From the NCBI GenBank assembly GCA_900543875.1, contig UQSV01000001.1, positions 1-64,000 on the forward strand: a DNA stretch of 64,000 nt, in the 5' to 3' direction. Position 1 is the stretch's first letter. Every line of letters starts with the position of its first letter. Positions 26,327 to 34,277 of this stretch are shown piece after piece. Position numbers and translations under genes: made by a program. The DNA comes from an uncultured Coriobacteriaceae bacterium. Lineage in GTDB: Bacteria; Actinomycetota; Coriobacteriia; Coriobacteriales; Atopobiaceae. Under the pieces are notes generated by a model. It ran no database searches and was not told the origin of the DNA. It was given only the letters and a program-made list of their open reading frames with translations.

Positions 26327-27119
26327 GACGAATCACCTCTCTAGCAAGTCCACGGTAGGCAATGGCACCCTTATTCGTTGCAGAGTACATTGCAATCGGC
26401 AGACCATGGCTTGGAGCCTCAGAAATCTTGATGCTTCGAGGAATCAGAGTCTTGAACATCTTGTTTCCAAAGTACTTCTTTACTTCTTCAACAACCTCGT
26501 TAGAAAGCGTAGTGCGCTTGTCATACATTGTCATGAGCACGCCAAAGACGTCAAGATCCCTATTCAGACTCGACTTAACGAGCTTCATCGATTCAAGAAG
26601 CTTCGTTACGCCTTCGAGTGCGTAGTACTCGCACTGAATCGGAATTAGCAAGCCGCTTGCTGCACATAGAGCGTTAATTGTCAGAAGGCCAAGTGAGGGA
26701 GGGCAGTCGATGAAAACGTAATCGAACTCATCCTTAACCTCATCAATGAGATTCTTGAGAATGCTTTCGCGTGCAATCTTGCTCACAAGCTCAATTTCCG
26801 CACCCGCAAGCTGAATAGTTGCAGGAACAACAAACACACGAGATTCTGGAGTATCGACAATGAGGTCACTGATTGGATAACCGTCGAGAAGAGCGTCATA
26901 AATGTCGTGATCGAGCTCATCCTTGTCGATACCATAGCCACTTGTTGTGTTTCCCTGAGGGTCAAAATCAATAACTAGGCACTTCTTGCGCTCTTCTCCA
27001 AGAGCTGCAGACAGGTTAATTGCAGTTGTCGACTTTCCGACGCCACCTTTTTGGTTGATAATTGCCAGAACCTTGGTAGGCTTCGTGGGATTGCTGCGTT
27101 TTACGTCCTTATAACCCAT
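26319..27119 (-). CDS. parA: Chromosome-partitioning ATPase ParA (Soj family)
   Basis: A deviant Walker-A ATPase of 266 aa that binds the nucleoid as an ATP dimer and moves ParB-parS complexes. The motif KGGVGKSTTAINLSAALG is the deviant Walker A with signature Lys, CLVIDFDPQGNTTSGYG is the A' motif, and YVFIDCPPSLGLLTINAL is Walker B. Compared with B. subtilis Soj it has a ~15-residue N-terminal extension (MGYKDVKRSNPTKPTK). The start has GGAAAG upstream. It is first of the parA-parB pair, 50 bases after rsmG, with a parS site in that gap. Confidence 0.97.
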   Translation of the reverse strand: MGYKDVKRSNPTKPTKVLAIINQKGGVGKSTTAINLSAALGEERKKCLVIDFDPQGNTTSGYGIDKDELDHDIYDALLDGYPISDLIVDTPESRVFVVPATIQLAGAEIELVSKIARESILKNLIDEVKDEFDYVFIDCPPSLGLLTINALCAASGLLIPIQCEYYALEGVTKLLESMKLVKSSLNRDLDVFGVLMTMYDKRTTLSNEVVEEVKKYFGNKMFKTLIPRSIKISEAPSHGLPIAMYSATNKGAIAYRGLAREVIRRG

Positions 27120-27151
27120 TACTTTCCAATCTACCAGTCGATTTGCTCCAC

Positions 27152-27167
27152 TGTTTCACGTGAAACA
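27152..27167. promoter_or_regulatory. parS site 1 (rsmG-parA gap)
   Basis: TGTTTCACGTGAAACA is the perfect 16-bp palindromic parS consensus bound by ParB proteins. It lies between rsmG and parA, where it may also influence parA transcription. Confidence 0.97.
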
Positions 27168-27168
27168 C

Positions 27169-28002
27169 TCATCGATTAGCCAGTGGATGATTTCGAGCCT
27201 CGCCGTTCTTTCTTGGTAGCTTTACTCTACTCTTCTTAACCTTCTTGTATACAAAGATCTCTCTATGTCCCAAATCATTTGGAAGTTCGAATGTTTCACG
27301 TGAAACATTCTCAAAACCGCACATCTGTGCAACCTTAGATGCATCAGCAAGCTCTTCGTGCTCAGGATTCGCCTTTCCAAAGAAGAGATAGCCACCCTTC
27401 TTAACGTAAGGCTCAGCATATTCAATCAAAATGTCGAGCTTTGCTAGAGCACGCGCAGTCACACCATCATAGATGCGACCAGAAGTCTTAACGAATTCTT
27501 CGAGACGCCCATGATAAGCAGAAACCCTGTCAGACATACCAAGCTCGTCAACAAACTCTTTGCATGCGTTGACCTTCTTGCCAACAGAGTCAAGTAAGTC
27601 AATGTCAAACTCACTGACGCAAGCAAGAGGAATACCAGGAAAGCCACCACCGGTACCCATATCAAGGAAACGAGCTCGTTGGTTAAGACCGATGGCCTCA
27701 GAGATAACCTTTGCAAACAGAAGTGAATCAAAAGCATGGAGGATAAGACCATCAGGCATCGTTCGAATGCTCGTAAGGTTAACGACCTCGTTCTTCTTAT
27801 ACATGAGATAGAGATCTGCAATAACCATCTCAATCTGAGAATTGGTCAAATTGAGTGAATAGCTGTCAGACATCTCCTGAAGCGTTCTAAGGGCATCTTT
27901 AACAGTATAGGTGGAATTAGTCACGAAAGTTGTTTTCGTGTCACAGAGAGCCTCTGAGAGACTCGAATTTAGTTCTTTGAACTCTCTTTGACTTAAAGTC
28001 AT
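27169..28002 (-). CDS. rsmG: 16S rRNA (guanine527-N7) methyltransferase
   Basis: A SAM-dependent enzyme methylating G527 of 16S rRNA (streptomycin site); 277 aa from ATG at 28000-28002. An in-frame TTG at 28014 is another possible start. The Rossmann motif I is FLDMGTGGGFPGIPLA; other family signatures are NLTSIR, LDSVGKKVNACKEF and VTARALAKLDILIEYAEP. An N-terminal extension of about 45 residues precedes the family domain, and the basic tail (VKKSRVKLPRKNGEARNHPL) is also extra. A parS site is embedded in the coding sequence at 27292. The position next to parAB matches many origin regions. Confidence 0.95.
   Translation of the reverse strand: MTLSQREFKELNSSLSEALCDTKTTFVTNSTYTVKDALRTLQEMSDSYSLNLTNSQIEMVIADLYLMYKKNEVVNLTSIRTMPDGLILHAFDSLLFAKVISEAIGLNQRARFLDMGTGGGFPGIPLACVSEFDIDLLDSVGKKVNACKEFVDELGMSDRVSAYHGRLEEFVKTSGRIYDGVTARALAKLDILIEYAEPYVKKGGYLFFGKANPEHEELADASKVAQMCGFENVSRETFELPNDLGHREIFVYKKVKKSRVKLPRKNGEARNHPLANR
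27292..27307. promoter_or_regulatory. parS site 2 (inside rsmG)
   Basis: A second perfect copy of TGTTTCACGTGAAACA, inside the 3' part of rsmG and 140 bases from site 1. Its codons read Cys-Phe-Thr-on-other-frames noise; in the rsmG frame it encodes NVSRETF, so the site is accommodated in the protein. Confidence 0.97.
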
Positions 28003-28685
28003 GAAGCTACCCAATCACTTTGACAAAACTTCCCGAGACGGGAACTCTTGTCAGGAACTTATGTCTGAGTTTGATTGAGCTGCGAATGCTTCTAGTCTAC
28101 TTGAAGTAGGGTCACCAAGCTGGAAATGTTCGGAGAATTACAGAGCTTGGAAATGGCCAGATTAACTAGGTCCTAAAGCCCACTAGAGACCAGATACATA
28201 TCGAGCCAAACCTAGCGTTCACTTCCGGCATGGCACAAAGCCAGAAACATAGAGAAATCATCAAGCCGCCAAAGCAGTCAGAGCCACTCGAGACATTGAG
28301 AGAGCTATAAGAAGACTTGCGGATGAAGTACAGTTTACAGGTAGACAGGGGGCCAGAATCAATAACCTCATAGCTATCAAGCGGAGCTGATTAGATACCA
28401 GATACGGCAACCAAGTATCGAGGGCAGCCCCAACCAAAGACTCGTCTCATCTATCAAATCTCAAGACGCGCAGCAGCTTGAACAAACTATACCGCACGCG
28501 CAACAACAAAGATGTGCGCAAACGGCTATCGATTCACATGAAAAGGACGCGGTATATCTCTGACACAAAAGAGCCACCGAGAGCCGCATCAGTTAGCACA
28601 CAAAAAAAGGAGGCCCGAAGGCCTCCCAGTAAAACTCCGAGTACTAAACCCAGCCCAGAACTACGCAAACGGCACCGCGCGCAGG
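28003..28685. other. AT-richer gene-free spacer between rsmG and jag
   Basis: About 680 bases with visibly lower GC than the genome average. A 73-codon plus-strand frame (28478-28699) is Lys/Arg/Ser/Pro-rich without a ribosome site, and I do not accept it. The motif CCAGA recurs at 28157, 28190, 28241, 28353 and 28398, twice extended to ccagatac. The jag-operon terminator is at 28602-28626. It may be decayed coding sequence or a structural spacer near the origin. Confidence 0.5.
28602..28626 (-). terminator. Terminator of the rpmH-rnpA-yidD-yidC-jag operon
   Basis: A 7-bp stem ggaggcc/ggcctcc with cgaa tetraloop (28609-28626) and T7 on the minus strand (28602-28608), 60 bases past the jag stop. 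Confidence 0.92.
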
Positions 28686-29237
28686 CTATTCACCCTTAAC
28701 CGGAGTGATGACAACATAGCGCTCGGGATCGGTGCCCTCAGAGTGAGTCGTCACCTCAACGGAGTCCCTCAGGGCAAGGTGAACCAGACGGCGCTCATAG
28801 GCATTCATAGGGGCAAGGCGCATAGCGCGGCCAGACTTCACGGCCTTCTGGGCGCTGGAGCGAGCCATACCCTGGACCTTGTCCCTGCGACGGCTCTTAT
28901 AGCCCTCGATGTCGACAACGATGGGATAGTGGAAGCCGATACGCTTGTTGAGAAGCGAGGTAAAGACAACCTGCAGGGCATCGAGGGTGACACCGTGACG
29001 ACCAATGAGGATGGCAAGGTCGCCGCCGCTCACGTCGAGGATGAGCTCGCCCTCGTCGCCATCATACTCATCAATCGAACAGGTGTTCTCGCCAAAGCAG
29101 GCGAGCAGGGAGCGCAGAATCTCAATGGCAACGTCGGCCACGACGTCGAGCTGCTCGTCCTCAAGCTCGCCCTTCTCCTCAAAGGCGGCCTTGATGGCCT
29201 CGAACTCAGCGCCCTTCTCCTGCATTTCCTCACTCAT
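28686..29237 (-). CDS. jag: RNA-binding protein Jag/KhpB (KH-R3H)
   Basis: 183 residues. An acidic N-terminal helix region precedes a KH domain (ELILDVSGGDLAILIGRHGVTLDALQVVFTSLLN) with the GRHG loop. A C-terminal R3H domain follows (MNAYERRLVHLALRD..VTTHSEGTDPERYVVI). The R3H arginine and histidine are present in ERRLVH. Jag/KhpB/EloR proteins bind RNA with KhpA and influence cell elongation in Firmicutes; its place after yidC is conserved widely. The ATG at 29235-29237 follows GGAGGTT. Confidence 0.93.
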   Translation of the reverse strand: MSEEMQEKGAEFEAIKAAFEEKGELEDEQLDVVADVAIEILRSLLACFGENTCSIDEYDGDEGELILDVSGGDLAILIGRHGVTLDALQVVFTSLLNKRIGFHYPIVVDIEGYKSRRRDKVQGMARSSAQKAVKSGRAMRLAPMNAYERRLVHLALRDSVEVTTHSEGTDPERYVVITPVKGE

Positions 29238-29318
29238 GGCAACCTCCAGATAGACAATGTCGCGCACCTTCTGTTGAGAGGGCGCGCGACATGGAATTAC
29301 GTAGTGTCAGCGGATCCG

Positions 29319-30077
29319 CTAGCCCTTCTTGTGGGGACGCGGCTTGTGCTGCTTGCGCACGACGTCAACCGTGATGGGCTGGTTGGCCATGCGCTCAGCC
29401 TCGTCGGCCTTGGCCTTCTCCATGACCTTGCGGGTGATAAAAACCTGCTGCACGACACCCCAGGCAGAGGACGTGACGTAGTACAGAACGACACCCACGG
29501 GCACGTTCCAGCCGAACCAGATCATCATGAGGGCCATGACCACACCCATGATCTTGGTCTGGCTGGCCTGCGGGGAGTCGGGCTGGGTGTTGAGCAGCAT
29601 CGGGACGAGCGTGAGCACGCCAAAGGCAAGCACGAACAGCACGTAGACCCAAGCGCCCAGGAAGCCGAGCTGCATCACCGCGTCGTTGGTGGTGACGGCG
29701 AGCGACTCGAAAATGCCATAGAAGTGGGCGCCCTCGGGAATCTGATAGCGCAGGACCGAGAACAGTGCAAAGAAGACGGGCATCTGGATGAGGGTGGGCA
29801 AGCAGCCTCCCAGCGGGTTGAACTTGTTCTCGCTGTAGAACTTCTGCATCTCCTCGTTGAGACGCTGGGGATCGTCGGCGTAGCGCTCCTGAAGCTCCAT
29901 GAGCTTGGGCTGGAGCACCTGCATCTTGGCAGTCGAACGCGTCGAGCTCACGGTGAGCGGCGTCAGCAGAATACGAATGATGGCGGTCAGGACGATGACG
30001 GCCAGGCCCCAGTCTCCTACGACGTTAGCGAGAAACGTGAGGATCTGGGCAATGATGTAGATAATCCCATCCCACAT
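29319..30077 (-). CDS. yidC: Membrane protein insertase YidC/OxaA
   Basis: Inserts and folds membrane proteins, alone or with Sec; 252 aa, the short Gram-positive type. TM segments lie at ~4-24 and ~25-48 (WGLAVIVLTAIIRILLTPL, with the conserved groove Arg), ~105-120 (LIQMPVFFALFSVLRY), ~147-168 and ~190-215. There is no recognisable lipobox, so it may use an uncleaved N-terminus. The basic C-terminus (RKQHKPRPHKKG) can bind ribosomes. The ATG at 30075-30077 follows GGAGGT, and yidD ends 25 bases upstream. Confidence 0.94.
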   Translation of the reverse strand: MWDGIIYIIAQILTFLANVVGDWGLAVIVLTAIIRILLTPLTVSSTRSTAKMQVLQPKLMELQERYADDPQRLNEEMQKFYSENKFNPLGGCLPTLIQMPVFFALFSVLRYQIPEGAHFYGIFESLAVTTNDAVMQLGFLGAWVYVLFVLAFGVLTLVPMLLNTQPDSPQASQTKIMGVVMALMMIWFGWNVPVGVVLYYVTSSAWGVVQQVFITRKVMEKAKADEAERMANQPITVDVVRKQHKPRPHKKG

Positions 30078-30102
30078 GGACAGTACCTCCGGTTGCCCGC
30101 CC

Positions 30103-30345
30103 CTAGGGGACGGGATCATAGCCTCCCTTATGGCGTGGATTGCATCTGACGACCCTCGTCAGAGCAAGCCAACCACCTCTGAGTGCGCCATATCGAGAAA
30201 GTGCCTCTATGGTGTACTCAGAACAGGTTGGTGTGTAAATGCAGCAAGGGGGGAGAACAGGCGAGATGAACCGCCGATACACCCTCACCAAGAAGATGAG
30301 GGGTCGTGCGAGAACACTCGGCCTGCCTTCCCCCGTTTTGCTCAT
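30103..30345 (-). CDS. yidD: Membrane protein insertion efficiency factor YidD
   Basis: 80 residues. The N-terminal amphipathic helix ([21 protein letters not shown]) is followed by [47 protein letters not shown], with the conserved Cys and the CNP-GG-DPVP end of the family. It associates with the inner membrane and aids YidC-dependent insertion. The ATG at 30343-30345 lies two bases after the rnpA stop. Confidence 0.94.
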   Translation of the reverse strand: MSKTGEGRPSVLARPLIFLVRVYRRFISPVLPPCCIYTPTCSEYTIEALSRYGALRGGWLALTRVVRCNPRHKGGYDPVP

Positions 30346-30347
30346 AC

Positions 30348-30662
30348 CTAAATTCGCTCCACAAGCTTCGCCAAGGCGGCCGCCACCTCGGTTGAGGAGG
30401 CAGCTCGCGTTGCCGGAGTCGAGAAGAGAATTACCTCGTACCCGTCGAGCGGAAAGCCTACCTGCTGAGCCGCGGCTCGAAGCACGCGCTTGCACCGGTT
30501 GCGACACACGGCGTTGCCGAGCCTCTTGGCACAAACAAAGGCGACGCGGCTCCGATCCTCCTGCTCGCTCTCCATGACGGTGAGCCTCACGAGCCGGTGG
30601 TTGAGCCGCTTTCCACCCCGAAAGACCTTCTCAAAATCCTGCTTGGACTTGATGGTCTCCAT
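30348..30662 (-). CDS. rnpA: Ribonuclease P protein component
   Basis: The protein subunit of RNase P, which trims tRNA 5' leaders; 104 aa. The sequence has [22 protein letters not shown] and the RNP signature [20 protein letters not shown] (RNR motif). I use the ATG at 30660-30662 because AGGA lies six bases upstream; the ATG at 30666-30668 directly after the rpmH stop is the alternative. The rpmH-rnpA overlap/abutment is a near-universal arrangement. Confidence 0.94.
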   Translation of the reverse strand: METIKSKQDFEKVFRGGKRLNHRLVRLTVMESEQEDRSRVAFVCAKRLGNAVCRNRCKRVLRAAAQQVGFPLDGYEVILFSTPATRAASSTEVAAALAKLVERI

Positions 30663-30670
30663 GGGCATTC

Positions 30671-30805
30671 CTAGACGGTGAGCTTCTTGCGGCCCTTGGC
30701 GCGACGACGGGCGAGAACGGCGCGGCCGTTCTTGGTGGCCATGCGAGCACGGAAGCCGTGGCACTTGGCGCGCTTCCTCTTATTGGGCTGGTACGTACGC
30801 TTCAT
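30671..30805 (-). CDS. rpmH: 50S ribosomal protein L34
   Basis: A 44-residue, highly basic protein with the invariant [21 protein letters not shown] start and [18 protein letters not shown] end. The ATG at 30803-30805 follows AGGAGG. It is first gene of the minus-strand operon running to jag, driven by the promoter at 30858-30887. Confidence 0.98.
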   Translation of the reverse strand: MKRTYQPNKRKRAKCHGFRARMATKNGRAVLARRRAKGRKKLTV

Positions 30806-31317
30806 AGCAAATCCTCCTGAGTGACACAGATCACTGCGTAAGCAGTCAAGCCCCAAGATTGTAGGGGTCTGAGATAACCGAGGTCAAGTTGATTATTGAC
30901 TTTTTCACGAGGTCAACTTGCATGAGCGGCCCGTGAAAACATCCCTCAGAGGCCTTCGACCACAAGCGAGGGGCGCCAAGATGTCAACAACCACAACAGG
31001 TTGCGCCGGCCGCTGGTGAAAAGATGCCACAACTTGCCCAACTTTCCAACATCTTTCATCAAGAGAAGAAAACATGGCGATAACTTTTCACCGCTGATGG
31101 AAAATCTCAGCTCAGAAGTGAAATTTTCTGTTCTTCTCGGCTATCTTTTCATTCGCTTGCACACGATATTCCAGCAGGTTATCAACACGCTTTCATCGTT
31201 TGTTAATAACTTTTCGCCTGTGGAAGAAACATTGCGCAAGTTTTCACCATTTGACGGAAACTTGTTAAAAACAGTGAAATGTAGTGAAAAGCAAGCGCGC
31301 GGACGAAAGAAGCACCC
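30806..31317. other. Origin-proximal spacer with a cluster of NTTTTCANC boxes
   Basis: 512 bases between divergent rpmH and the GHKL gene. Box-like repeats: 30901-30910, 30932-30940 (complement), 31015-31023 (complement), 31084-31092, 31145-31153, 31240-31248 and 31283-31291 (complement), all fitting NTTTTCANN. Other AT-rich words (gttatcaacac, gttaataac) are present. I read it as one part of a bipartite oriC bound by DnaA, by analogy with Gram-positive origins. No gene is seen. Confidence 0.65.
30858..30887 (-). promoter_or_regulatory. Sigma-70 type promoter for the rpmH operon
   Basis: On the minus strand TTGACC (30887-30882) and TACAAT (30863-30858) are separated by 18 bases, about 50 bases upstream of the rpmH start codon. 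This is the clearest housekeeping promoter in the window. Confidence 0.75.
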
Positions 31318-32526
31318 ATGGCAGACGCCTTCTACCCCTTCGTTGGAGAGGGACCAACCGGCATCAACGGAGAGACGAAGCCCCAGGTAGTGGGCGAGCA
31401 GGGCGCCGCCACCGAGCCCAGGCTCGGTTCCGTGGTGACAAACCCCGCGCGCATCGCCGTCTTTGACGACACCTCGGCGGCCCCGCGCGTCGTGGTGGTG
31501 CAGCCCAACGATGTGCGCACCTACCTCGAGGAGATCACCACGACCGTCACCAGGCTCGCCAAGGAGCAGGGCGGCTCCATCTCGTTTACCGTGATCCGCG
31601 AGGTTGTCGAAAACTTCGTGCACGCCTACTTCATCGAGCCAACCATCTCGATCCTCAACGGCGGAAACACCATCCGCTTCTCGGACCAGGGGCCCGGCAT
31701 CCAGGAGAAGGACCGCGCGCTCGAATACGGCACGACGTCTGCCACCGAGGAGATGAAGCAGTACATCCGAGGCGTGGGGTCGGGGCTGCCCTACGCGCAG
31801 CAGTACATGGAGGACCACGGCGGCACGCTGACAATCGAGGACAACCTCAACGCAGGCACCATCGTGACCATCTCGATGCCATCTCCCCAGGCAACAGCGC
31901 AGCCCATGCCAATGCAGCCGCAGATGGCCCAGGCCATGCAGCAGACGCAGGAGCAGGGGACCATGGTGACTCCCGAGCAGATGCAGCAGGGAATGGACCA
32001 GGCCGCGCAGGTGCAAGCAATGCAGCAGATGGGACAGATGCAGCCCCAGCAGCCGTGGGCCGCGCAGCAGACTGACTACGCCCCGCAGCCCATGCAGCAG
32101 CCAAATGTTCAAAACCCCTATGTCTATGGCATGCCCCCGCAGACGGCCCAGCGGGGCACCTGGCCACGGCAGCCCTACCAGCAAATGCCAAACCAGAGCT
32201 ACTACCAGCAGGGATATCCCATGCAGCAAGCATGGCCCCAGCAGGACTGGCAGCAGCCGATGACGCAGCCCATGGGCGGCATGCAACCCCAGCCCTGGGC
32301 GCCGCAGCCCCAGCAGCAGGTGCCGCTCGAGCTCAGCGAGCGCGACTCGCAGGTACTCGTCTTCCTGGCGCAGCACGAGTCGGTGGGTCCAACGGACCTC
32401 GTCAACGCCTTTGGCGGCTCGCTCTCGACCTGGACGCGCAGCCTGCAATCACTGGAGGAGCGCGGCCTGCTGACGAAGATGGGCCAAAAGCGCTACCTCA
32501 CCGACGCGGGAAGGGCCTTCCTCTAG
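31318..32526 (+). CDS. GHKL ATPase with Gln/Met/Pro-rich linker and C-terminal winged helix, upstream of dnaA
   Basis: 402 residues with an unusual layout. Residues ~60-185 form a stand-alone GHKL (HATPase_c) domain: N-box FTVIREVVENFVHAYF, G1 SDQGPGI, then GVGSGLPYAQQYMEDHGGTLTIEDNLNAGTIVTISMP. There is no histidine phospho-acceptor domain, so it resembles SpoIIAB/RsbW-type ATPases more than sensor kinases. Residues ~185-335 are a low-complexity Gln/Met/Pro linker. The last ~70 residues (RDSQVLVFLAQHESVGPTDLVNAFGGS, SLEERGLLTKMGQKRYLTDAG) form a MarR/ArsR-like winged helix. It sits between two box clusters and directly before dnaA, so a role in origin or dnaA control is plausible but inferred. 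Confidence 0.8.
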   Translation: MADAFYPFVGEGPTGINGETKPQVVGEQGAATEPRLGSVVTNPARIAVFDDTSAAPRVVVVQPNDVRTYLEEITTTVTRLAKEQGGSISFTVIREVVENFVHAYFIEPTISILNGGNTIRFSDQGPGIQEKDRALEYGTTSATEEMKQYIRGVGSGLPYAQQYMEDHGGTLTIEDNLNAGTIVTISMPSPQATAQPMPMQPQMAQAMQQTQEQGTMVTPEQMQQGMDQAAQVQAMQQMGQMQPQQPWAAQQTDYAPQPMQQPNVQNPYVYGMPPQTAQRGTWPRQPYQQMPNQSYYQQGYPMQQAWPQQDWQQPMTQPMGGMQPQPWAPQPQQQVPLELSERDSQVLVFLAQHESVGPTDLVNAFGGSLSTWTRSLQSLEERGLLTKMGQKRYLTDAGRAFL

Positions 32527-32560
32527 CGGGTTTTCGACACGCGCTTGCCCCGCTCGCCAA

Positions 32561-32616
32561 GTTTTCAACAATCACGATGGATGAAAACCCACGCTCCCAT
32601 ATAATGAGTTTTCATC
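32561..32616. promoter_or_regulatory. dnaA: dnaA promoter region with flanking DnaA-box-like repeats
   Basis: The -10-like TATAAT at 32600-32605 is flanked by gatgaaaac (32580-32588, complement of gttttcatc) and gttttcatc (32608-32616), with gttttcaac at 32561. The two inner boxes form an inverted pair around the -10. The -35 is weak. This layout suits DnaA autoregulation. Confidence 0.6.
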
Positions 32617-32663
32617 AAACACGTGGTTAAAGCACCAAACGGCTACGACAGGATGTCAGCAAC

Positions 32664-34277
32664 ATGGCAGAGAACGCAAACATGGAGTCGGACGCCCAAA
32701 TCTTGTGGGAAGATGTCGTGAACATGCTCGAGGCAGACGGCCTGGCTCCGTCGACCCTCGCCATGTTCAAAAGCTGTCAGGCCGTCGACATCGACGGCAA
32801 CACGCTCGTCATCTCCGCAGGCAGCGGCTTTGTTCGCCGCAACGTCGAGAAGAACGCCGCAACGATCAAGGCAGCCCTCGAGCGCGCGGCGTTCCAACCC
32901 ATGGAGCTGAGCGTTGGCATCAACCGCTCGGGAGCTGCGGCCCAGCCGGCCATCCCCGTGACGTCCACGGCTCCTGCGCCGCAGGCACAGGAGCAGACGG
33001 CGCAGGCTGCCGCCCCGGTGACGTCTCCGCAGCCTGCCACCACGCCGGCACCCATCCCGACGCCGGCGCCCGCCTCGCGTATCCAAACCTCCATCACGCG
33101 CGAGGAGTTCGAGCGCATGATGAGCCCGGAGGCAGCCGCTCAGGAGGAGCCCTCCGAGGAAGACGTGGCCGCGAGGCGCAAGAAGAACCCCCTCATCCAG
33201 GACATCGCGCCCTCTGACTCCCAGCTCACCTTTGACACCTTCGTCGAGGGCGAGGAGAACCAGCTGGCCTTCCAGGCCGCCAAGGCCGTGGCGAACGGTA
33301 GCCACGGCTACAACCCACTGTTCATCTATGGTGGCCCGGGCATGGGCAAGACCCACCTGCTCAAGGCCATCCAGAACTACCTTGCCGTGAACGACCCCGA
33401 CCGCATCTGCGTCTACCGCGCGGCCCGCGAGTTCGTGAGCGACTACACCGACGCCATGGTTGACACTTCGAGGGACGTCAAGCGCGCGCTCGAGCAGAAC
33501 TACCATGACATCGATGTGCTCATCATCGACGACATCCAGGGCTTCAAGGGCGCCGCGAAGTCCATCAACTTCTTCTTCGACACCTTCAACTACCTCACGA
33601 GCCACGGCAAGCAGATCGTGCTCGCGGCAGACGAGAGCCCGGCCGAGCTGGGCCTCGAGGAACGCGTGACAACCCGTCTCGACTCGGGCGTGACCCTCTC
33701 GATCCAGGTGCCCAACTACGAGCTCAAGCTTGGTCTCATCAAGGCATTCTACGAGCGCATGAAGGCGGATGCCATCGAGAACGGCCAGCACGACTACGAT
33801 GGCACGCTCTCCGACGACGCGCTCGAGTTCATGGCCCAGAGGGCCGGCGCTTCGATCCGCACCATCAAGTCGTTCTGCCAGCTGTGCCTGCTCGAGGCCA
33901 CCAGCAAGCAGGCGCGTGGCGAGGAGTTTGGCCGCGAGGATATCTCCCAGATCGCCGTCAAGAAGTGGGGCGCCGACACGCGCACCTTCACGATCGAGCA
34001 GATTCAGAAGTTCATCGAGCAGCGCTACTCCATCTCGCACGCCGACCTCATCAGCAACAAGCGCAACAAGGGGCTCATGGAGCCCAGGCACGTCGCCGTG
34101 TGGCTCGCCCGCGAGCTCACGGACTCCACCCTCGCCCAGATTGGCGAGCGCTTTGGCGGCCGCACCCACGCAACCGTGAAGCACAGCATCAAGTGGGTTG
34201 AGGACCGCAGGAGCGAGGACCGCGTCGTCCACGACAAGATTGCCCGGATGAAGGAGGACCTGATGGCCGGCGCATAG
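32664..34277 (+). CDS. dnaA: Chromosomal replication initiator DnaA
   Basis: An AAA+ initiator of 537 aa that binds oriC boxes and melts DNA. Domain I (~1-85), a Pro/Ala/Gln-rich linker (~90-170), AAA+ domain III starting at LTFDTFVEGEENQLAF with Walker A GGPGMGKTHLL and Walker B VLIIDDIQGFKG, and domain IV at the C-terminus. Two signatures deviate: Walker A has Pro-Gly-Met where most have Val-Gly-Leu. The recognition helix reads FGGRTHATVKHS instead of the usual GGRDHTTV, i.e. two base-contacting positions (E. coli Asp433, Thr435) are Thr and Ala. The ATG is preceded by AGGA at a rather long distance. Confidence 0.96.
   Translation: MAENANMESDAQILWEDVVNMLEADGLAPSTLAMFKSCQAVDIDGNTLVISAGSGFVRRNVEKNAATIKAALERAAFQPMELSVGINRSGAAAQPAIPVTSTAPAPQAQEQTAQAAAPVTSPQPATTPAPIPTPAPASRIQTSITREEFERMMSPEAAAQEEPSEEDVAARRKKNPLIQDIAPSDSQLTFDTFVEGEENQLAFQAAKAVANGSHGYNPLFIYGGPGMGKTHLLKAIQNYLAVNDPDRICVYRAAREFVSDYTDAMVDTSRDVKRALEQNYHDIDVLIIDDIQGFKGAAKSINFFFDTFNYLTSHGKQIVLAADESPAELGLEERVTTRLDSGVTLSIQVPNYELKLGLIKAFYERMKADAIENGQHDYDGTLSDDALEFMAQRAGASIRTIKSFCQLCLLEATSKQARGEEFGREDISQIAVKKWGADTRTFTIEQIQKFIEQRYSISHADLISNKRNKGLMEPRHVAVWLARELTDSTLAQIGERFGGRTHATVKHSIKWVEDRRSEDRVVHDKIARMKEDLMAGA

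Noticed and set aside
28478..28699. 73-codon plus-strand frame between rsmG and jag
   Set aside because: No ribosome site, Lys/Arg/Ser/Pro-rich composition, crosses the jag terminator and runs into jag antisense.
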